From: an uncultured Desulfovibrio sp.
GTDB lineage: Bacteria; Desulfobacterota; Desulfovibrionia; Desulfovibrionales; Desulfovibrionaceae
Reading direction: 5' to 3'
Length of the DNA: 64,000 nt
Assembly: GCA_900546145.1 (NCBI GenBank)
Contig: URBN01000004.1
Coordinates: 74,309-138,308 of the forward strand
Positions 58,852 through 64,000 of the stretch are shown here, piece by piece. Below the pieces are notes generated by a model. The model was not told the DNA's origin. It did not search any database and saw nothing but the letters and a program-made list of their open reading frames with translations. The translations under genes were made by a program, and so were the position numbers. Position 1 is the stretch's first letter. Each line of letters opens with the position of its first letter.

Positions 58852-60198
58852 TCACTGCAGCCTGAGGGGAGCGTAATACGACTGACGGCCGCGTCCGATG
58901 ACCAGAAGAACCTGGTTCGAAAGACGCTCATTGCGAAAGGCCTGAACCATGTCCTCTTCCATGCGCACCTCAACTCCGTTCACGGACTCGATGACATCGC
59001 CTTTGCGCAGGTACCGGGCCGGACCGTTGGGATCCACCCTGTTCACAAAAAGAATTGCCCTGTGCTCTTCCACATCCAGGCCCCAGCGTTCCCGCATGAG
59101 GCCGCGGGCCATAGCATCGGTGAAGGCCTGGGGCATGATTTCAATACGCGTCGGCTTCCCATCATTCTGCTGACGGCACAGCTCGATACTCAGCTTGGCT
59201 CCTTCCACCTGATTGCGGAGCAGATTGAGATAATCGCGCCGGTCACTGAGGGGCGTGCCATTGATGGACCGGATGGTATCGCCGGGCTCGATGCCGGCCT
59301 CGGCCGCCGGCGTGTTCTTATAGACACCGGTGACGATCACACCCTGACTGGCGTTCAGCCCCATCGCCATGGCATAACGCTGGTCGATATCGCCCACCTG
59401 CAGACCGAGCCAGATGGGAGACATGCGTGCCTTGCCGAGGAGACTGTCCATGACGCGGCGGGCCTTGTTGATGGGAATAGCAAAGCCGATGCCCCAGCCC
59501 TTGCCATAGACGGCCGTGTTGATGCCGATAAGAGCTCCGTCCAGGTTGATAAGCGGTCCGCCGGAGTTACCGGGATTGATGGCTGCGTCTGTCTGGATGA
59601 GATCAGTATAGAGACCGCTGTCGCTATGAATGCTGCGGCCCACGGCGGAAACCACGCCAGTGGTGACCGTGTGACGGAAACCGAAGGGGTTGCCGATGGC
59701 GATGACCGTCTCTCCGGGCATGATGTCGGACGAATCGCCCAGAGGAAGTTCAGGAAGATTCTTCGCGCCTTCAAGCTTCAGCACAGCAATATCAAAATCG
59801 GAGTCAGCGCCGCGCAGTGTGGCCTTGAACTCGCGCCCGTCATTGAGCCGCACGACGATATCCGTACCGCCCTGAACTACGTGAGCGTTGGTCAGCACTA
59901 AAGCTCTCGCTCCATCCACAATAACGCCTGAACCGAGGCTCACGCGCTTGCGCTGTGCCGGCATTCCGTCAAAACCGCCGAAAAATTCCTCCAGGGGAGA
60001 ATACCGCCGCCCTTCCACGCCGGTACTCGTGATGTTCACGACAGCCGGAGAAGCCTTGGCAACAGCACGCACCACGGGCGTACGGCGCTCTTCACTGACG
60101 CCAGCAGGCACCCCTCCGTCAGCCGCAGCCGCGGACACGGAAACGCAGGCCAGGAGGGAGCAGAGAAAAACAGCATGGGCAAACAGTTTTTTCAGCAC
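58852..60198 (-). CDS. degP: DegP/HtrA-type periplasmic serine protease
   Basis: A 448-residue protease with a signal peptide (LFAHAVFLCSLLACVSVSAA). The catalytic triad is His in LTNAHVV, Asp in DSDFDIAVLKL, and Ser in NPGNSGGPL. Two PDZ domains follow (GVIVTGVYKNTPAAEAGIEP; FVNRVDPNGPARYLRKGD). It degrades or refolds misfolded envelope proteins. The start is most likely the GTG at 60198, which follows AAAAGGAGAGG and places the signal peptide at the N-terminus; an upstream in-frame ATG at 60255 lacks such a site. Confidence 0.92.
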   Translation of the reverse strand: MLKKLFAHAVFLCSLLACVSVSAAAADGGVPAGVSEERRTPVVRAVAKASPAVVNITSTGVEGRRYSPLEEFFGGFDGMPAQRKRVSLGSGVIVDGARALVLTNAHVVQGGTDIVVRLNDGREFKATLRGADSDFDIAVLKLEGAKNLPELPLGDSSDIMPGETVIAIGNPFGFRHTVTTGVVSAVGRSIHSDSGLYTDLIQTDAAINPGNSGGPLINLDGALIGINTAVYGKGWGIGFAIPINKARRVMDSLLGKARMSPIWLGLQVGDIDQRYAMAMGLNASQGVIVTGVYKNTPAAEAGIEPGDTIRSINGTPLSDRRDYLNLLRNQVEGAKLSIELCRQQNDGKPTRIEIMPQAFTDAMARGLMRERWGLDVEEHRAILFVNRVDPNGPARYLRKGDVIESVNGVEVRMEEDMVQAFRNERLSNQVLLVIGRGRQSYYAPLRLQ

Positions 60199-60315
60199 GG
60201 AACGCCTCTCCTTTTCATCAAAAGGTAACATCAGCATTACGGCGCTGATCGTCAAGTGCCGGAGAAAAGTTTCCCGGAAAAGACCGGTTCAAGAGAGGGA
60301 AAACGGATACCTCTG

Positions 60316-60918
60316 TCAGCTTTCTATGCCAAGCAGAATCAGTTCTTCCCTGATTTCCGGCAGCGGTCTCACAGGCTTCATAGGGGACGCATGCTCTCCA
60401 ATGGCTTTTTCCATCCAGATAACGTCATACCAGCGCCCGAATTTGTAACCGCAGCTGCGAAAACGGCCAGCGAAAGCATAGCCGTGGGATTCGTGAAACG
60501 CCGGGCTGTCTCCCGGCACGCGGCTGTCCCCGTCCGGCGCGGATGTGATGCAGGCATGCAGATTGACAACGCCCTGGAGCCGGAGCACGGCTTCCAGTTT
60601 TTCGTAAAGAAGCCATCCCAGCCCATGGTGCCGTTCGTCCATACTGAGGTAAATGGAGGTCTCCACGTCCCAGCCGTACGCGGCACGCTCCTTGAACCGT
60701 GAAGCGTATGCGTATCCGGTGATGTGCCCGTTCCGTTCGGCGACAAGATAGGGATACCTCTCTTCCACCGACAGAATGCGCCTCTGAAACTCTTCCAAGG
60801 AAGGAAGAGCATACTCAAAGGTTATAGCGGTATCCCGGACATATGGAGCGTAAATCTCCAAAAGCGCAGCGGCGTCGTCCGGGCGGGCAAGCCTGATCTG
60901 GCAGTCATCATCTCTCAT
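60316..60918 (-). CDS. GNAT N-acetyltransferase, phosphinothricin-acetyltransferase-like
   Basis: A 200-residue GNAT protein of the PAT/Bar-like group: IRLARPDDAAALLEIYAPYV, YPYLVAERNGHITGYAYASR, the acetyl-CoA loop region ERHHGLGWLLYEKL, and GYKFGRWYDVIWMEK. It acetylates an amino group of an amino-acid-like compound, possibly methionine sulfone/sulfoximine analogues. AAGGAG lies 5 bases before the ATG. The frame is open upstream but overlaps the divergent HD gene there. Confidence 0.88.
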   Translation of the reverse strand: MRDDDCQIRLARPDDAAALLEIYAPYVRDTAITFEYALPSLEEFQRRILSVEERYPYLVAERNGHITGYAYASRFKERAAYGWDVETSIYLSMDERHHGLGWLLYEKLEAVLRLQGVVNLHACITSAPDGDSRVPGDSPAFHESHGYAFAGRFRSCGYKFGRWYDVIWMEKAIGEHASPMKPVRPLPEIREELILLGIES

Positions 60919-61056
60919 GCGTTCTCCTTGGGGAAGGCAAAACTCTTCCGGGCTGGTAAGGTTTTCTGTTTTCTTCTCACAAGTCAAGAAGAAGGAGCCG
61001 CCTGCGGCAGCCTCTGTTCCTTGCCAATGGGGGCGTAAAATGGCATTTACTTCTCC

Positions 61057-61710
61057 ATGCAGAACATCACTTCCACCCTTACGGGGAAAGGCCAGGAATC
61101 CACCTGTATCTTCTCTCCCCTCGCTACCACGCCGGAGCTGCTTTTCCCCCACAGGCAGGCTTTCATCCCCAGCGAACAGGAATGCCACGACCTGTGGAAC
61201 AAGTATGACATGCTGGACAATATCCGCGCCCACTGCACACTCGTAGCGCGCGTCGCCACGGCTGTGGCCGGCATGGCCTGGGAAAAAGGCCTGCAGGTCA
61301 ACGTCCCGGAAGTGCATGCCAGCGGCCTTCTGCATGATCTTGCAAAAACCTACTGTGTCCGCCACGGCGGAGGACACGCCCAGCTCGGTGCGAGCTGGGT
61401 CGTCCAGGAAACAGGCAACTATGCCATAGCCCAGGGCGTCTTTCACCACGTCTTCTGGCCATGGTCCCTGCCGCGGGAGAATGATCCGCGCATCTGCTCC
61501 CTGCCTTTCTTTGTCATGTACGCCGACAAACGCGCCAGGCACGATCAGTTCGTCACGCTCGAGGAACGTTTCGAGGATCTCCTCGTGCGCTACGGAGACA
61601 CAGAGGAACACAGACAGGGTATACGCCAGTCCTACGCTCAGGGAAAAGCCATAGAACGCAGCATGTCTCTCATTCTCGGCCGCGACCTGAGCCGCGAAAA
61701 TCTCGGCTGA
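61057..61710 (+). CDS. HD-domain phosphohydrolase
   Basis: A 217-residue protein with HD-superfamily metal ligands: His in RAHCTLVARV, the HD pair in SGLLHDLAKTY, and later His in GVFHHVFWP and Asp in YADKRARHD. It resembles nucleotide/HD hydrolases of the YqeK type. No ribosome site precedes the ATG, so the true start could differ. The substrate is unknown. Confidence 0.78.
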   Translation: MQNITSTLTGKGQESTCIFSPLATTPELLFPHRQAFIPSEQECHDLWNKYDMLDNIRAHCTLVARVATAVAGMAWEKGLQVNVPEVHASGLLHDLAKTYCVRHGGGHAQLGASWVVQETGNYAIAQGVFHHVFWPWSLPRENDPRICSLPFFVMYADKRARHDQFVTLEERFEDLLVRYGDTEEHRQGIRQSYAQGKAIERSMSLILGRDLSRENLG

Positions 61711-61810
61711 TTTTCTGCGGCACCCGCCGCCTTCCAGCACTTTTAACTCTTTAGCCTACCGGAGGCAGCGCGTTTTCCTCCCTCCTACACGGGATGCGCT
61801 GATTGTACGT

Positions 61811-62734
61811 ATGAAAATTCTTCTGATTGCCGGCGGATGGTCCACCGAACGCGAGGTTTCCCTCACAGGCGGCCGCGTCATGGAAAAAGCCCTGAAAAGC
61901 CTGGGGCACGAAGTCACGTTTTGCGATCTGCTGGAAAACTTCGACAAAATCCTTGACCTCGCCGTAAAGCACGACTTCGCCATGCTCAATCTCCACGGCA
62001 CTCCTGGTGAGGACGGCCTCGTGCAGGCCATGCTGGAAAGCGTACACTGCCCCTATCTGGGCGCCGGTCCTACGGGCTCCTTCCTTTCTCTGAACAAGGC
62101 CGTCACCAAGCAGGTTCTGCGTCATGCCGGCCTGCCTACCGCTGACTGGGAATTTCTCCCCACCCGCCCTGCCCAGGACTGGCAGACGAAGCTGCCTTTC
62201 CCCGTCTTTGCCAAGAGCAACGTGGGCGGCTCCTCCATCCACCTCGGACGCGCGGCCAACAGGGAGGAACTCAATGCTCTCATAAAGGAAATTTTTGACA
62301 ACGGAGACAGCGCGCTCATCGAACCGGCCCTGACCGGAAAAGAAGCGACCTGCGCCGTCCTCGGCGAAGAAGCCCTGCCTCCCGTGCTCATCGAACCCAT
62401 TGCCTCCGATTACTTCGATTACAAAAGCAAATACGCCGATGGCGGTTCGCGCGAGCTCTGTCCCGCCCCTCTGCCCGAAGGTGTCATCAGAAAGATTCAG
62501 GAATACACCCTCGCCACATGCCGGGCTCTCGGCCTGGACGGCTACGGCCGTGTGGACTTCATCATCTCTCCTGACGGAAGCATGAATATTCTCGAGGTGA
62601 ATACGCTTCCCGGCATGACACCCGCGAGTCTTGTCCCCAAGGAGGCCAAAGCGGCTGGCCTGTCCTTCCCCGAGCTTCTTGAGAAACTCATCGCGCTTGG
62701 CTTCAAAAAGGCCGGCAGAGCCATGCCCCATTAG
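61811..62734 (+). CDS. ddl: D-alanine--D-alanine ligase
   Basis: A 307-residue ATP-grasp ligase that makes the D-Ala-D-Ala dipeptide of peptidoglycan. Motifs are STEREVSLTGG, LNLHGTPGEDG, KSNVGGSSIHLG, and the C-terminal metal-binding GRVDFIISPDG ... ILEVNTLPGMTPASLVP. The drug/metabolite transporter gene follows 23 bases downstream. Confidence 0.95.
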   Translation: MKILLIAGGWSTEREVSLTGGRVMEKALKSLGHEVTFCDLLENFDKILDLAVKHDFAMLNLHGTPGEDGLVQAMLESVHCPYLGAGPTGSFLSLNKAVTKQVLRHAGLPTADWEFLPTRPAQDWQTKLPFPVFAKSNVGGSSIHLGRAANREELNALIKEIFDNGDSALIEPALTGKEATCAVLGEEALPPVLIEPIASDYFDYKSKYADGGSRELCPAPLPEGVIRKIQEYTLATCRALGLDGYGRVDFIISPDGSMNILEVNTLPGMTPASLVPKEAKAAGLSFPELLEKLIALGFKKAGRAMPH

Positions 62735-62757
62735 ACAGTCAGTCCAGAGCTCAGGAA

Positions 62758-64000
62758 ATGCAGGATAATAACCGGCTTATAGCCCACCTCTTCGCCCTGG
62801 GGACGACCATCGTCTGGGGGACGACCTTCATATCGTCGAAAATCCTCCTCGAATCCCTGACGCCTACAGAGATCATTGTCTACCGGTTCGCCATAGCCAT
62901 TGCCTTTCTGTACCTCCTGCGCCCCCACTTCTTCCGTCACGGAAAGGGCTGGCGCATGGAAGCCGCTTTTGCCGGTGCGGGGCTCAGCGGCGTCTCCGTG
63001 TATTTTCTCTTTGAGAATACCGCGCTGACCTACACCTACGCTTCCAACGTGGGGGTCATCATCTGCACGGCGCCCTTCTTCACGGGGCTGGCTTCCGCCA
63101 TTGTCTTCAGGGACAAGCTGCAGGGGAACTTCTTCTGGGGCTTCCTGGTGGCCATGGCAGGCATCTGCCTCATTTCCTTCAACGACGTGAGCGTCCTCGC
63201 GCTCAATCCCATCGGCGACTTTCTGGCCCTCATGGCCGCGGCCTCGTGGGCAATCTACTCCATCTGCACGCGCTTTATCTTCAAATACGGATATCCCCTG
63301 CTGGAAGTGACGCGGCGCATCTTTATGTGGGGTCTCATCTCCCTCATTTTCTTCCTGCCTTTCCAGGATGAAGTCTGGTCAATGCCAGATCTTGCCAATA
63401 TCTCCATCCTTGGAAACCTGCTCTTTCTGGGGATTCTTGCCTCAGGCGTCTGCTTCGCCACCTGGAACTACGCGCTGCTCGTGCTCGGGCCCATCAAGAC
63501 GACGGCTTATATTTACCTCACGCCAGTCATCACCGTAGCGGCCTCGGTCATCTTTCTCGACGAGCATATCACGCTCCTGGCCGGTCTTGGCATTGGTCTG
63601 GCACTGGCCGGCCTCCTTCTCTCGGAGAACCGCTTCACTCTTCCCGATGTTCTGAAAGAATACGGGCGACGGGGGCTTGGCCTGAGTTCCCCGGACAATA
63701 GCCTGATTAAGACCCTCAAGGCCATCCATCTGTTGTCCGCCACGGCATGGGCCGGCGGGGCGCTGTCCATGCAGGCTTTGAGCTTCCTCAAAATTTCCAC
63801 GGCAGATCCTGCTGTCCGGGATCAGATAGCCTACTGCCTGCATTTTATCGACACTGTGGTCGTCATTCCGGGCCTCTGCGGCTGTGCGCTCACGGGACTT
63901 TTTTATTCGCTGTTCACAGCTCTCGGTTTCTTCCGTTACGCGTGGATAGGCTTCAAATGGCTCATCACGATCTGCGCTGCGTTCTGGGGAACCATGTTCT
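62758..64000 (+). CDS. EamA/DMT-family transporter fused to a second membrane domain (runs off the edge)
   Basis: One uninterrupted frame of at least 414 residues. Residues 1-290 form a ten-TM EamA-type exporter with two repeats (GTTIVWGTTFISSKILL and SWAIYSICTRFIFKYG; DEHITLLAGLGIGLALAGLLL). After a short linker, residues from about 320 read KTLKAIHLLSATAWAGGALS and continue with HFIDTVVVIPG and CALTGLFYSL, resembling a DUF2269/CopD-like membrane module. No internal ribosome site is seen at the joint. The end lies outside the window. The ribosome site before the ATG is weak. Confidence 0.82.
   Translation, partial: MQDNNRLIAHLFALGTTIVWGTTFISSKILLESLTPTEIIVYRFAIAIAFLYLLRPHFFRHGKGWRMEAAFAGAGLSGVSVYFLFENTALTYTYASNVGVIICTAPFFTGLASAIVFRDKLQGNFFWGFLVAMAGICLISFNDVSVLALNPIGDFLALMAAASWAIYSICTRFIFKYGYPLLEVTRRIFMWGLISLIFFLPFQDEVWSMPDLANISILGNLLFLGILASGVCFATWNYALLVLGPIKTTAYIYLTPVITVAASVIFLDEHITLLAGLGIGLALAGLLLSENRFTLPDVLKEYGRRGLGLSSPDNSLIKTLKAIHLLSATAWAGGALSMQALSFLKISTADPAVRDQIAYCLHFIDTVVVIPGLCGCALTGLFYSLFTALGFFRYAWIGFKWLITICAAFWGTMF

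Overview
The window reads as a chromosomal segment of a strictly anaerobic, Gram-negative member of the Desulfovibrionaceae (Desulfovibrio / Bilophila / Mailhella-like). This is inferred from a Desulfovibrio-type trimeric porin, rubrerythrin, a 2[4Fe-4S] ferredoxin, a TauE/SafE exporter operon with a short lipoprotein of Desulfovibrio type, a large HflX, a cyclohydrolase-only PurH, many sigma-54 activators and a moderately GC-rich composition. No rRNA, tRNA, CRISPR array or intact mobile element was seen. A probable transposase end lies at the left edge.

Region 1 (about 0.9-15.4 kb) is the accessory highlight: a choline-degradation locus without a bacterial microcompartment. It holds a BCCT transporter and porin (minus strand); then, divergently, an alkaline-phosphatase-superfamily enzyme with a small companion protein; a PAS/AAA+ sigma-54 activator; and an operon OsmC - dihydrolipoamide dehydrogenase - GcvH-like lipoyl protein - choline trimethylamine-lyase CutC - activase CutD - two SMR transporters. 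CutC carries every choline-pocket and radical residue of the D. alaskensis enzyme at one constant offset of -36, and is shorter by exactly those 36 N-terminal residues. Three sigma-54 promoters and a shared GACA-N4-TGTC / TTTGTCGC-N6-CGACA operator set tie the parts into one regulon. OsmC + Lpd + lipoyl protein has the composition of a lipoyl-dependent peroxidase and may protect the oxygen-sensitive glycyl radical enzyme.

Region 2 (15.4-35.4 kb) holds a secreted protein, TrmH, an NhaD-type antiporter, a zinc-ribbon/Yip1 - histidine kinase - NtrC operon, an RlaP-type nucleotidyltransferase, a DUF3298-like protein, and a CaCA-family exchanger under a yybP-ykoY Mn2+ riboswitch. Then follow uvrC, an NtrC-like regulator lacking the GAFTGA loop with its kinase, pgi behind an attenuator-like leader, a duplicated Cys4 protein, a SEC-C protein, membrane proteins, and a row of hairpins between genes.

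Region 3 (35.4-40.4 kb) is a sulfite-exporter (TauE) operon behind a near-consensus sigma-54 promoter, divergent from a membrane-anchored sensor/AAA+ activator with a GAYTEA loop and a winged-helix end.

Region 4 (40.4-64 kb) is mainly housekeeping: proC, a C-terminal processing protease, rubrerythrin, YigZ, a lipoprotein, xthA, hflKC, a lytic transglycosylase, cobT, an orphan Dpp/Opp ATPase, speA, a cyclohydrolase-only purH, hflX (apparently starting at ATT), a TPR protein, a Cys-cluster protein, ferredoxin, a DegP protease, GNAT and HD proteins, ddl, and an EamA transporter fused to a second membrane domain that runs off the right edge.
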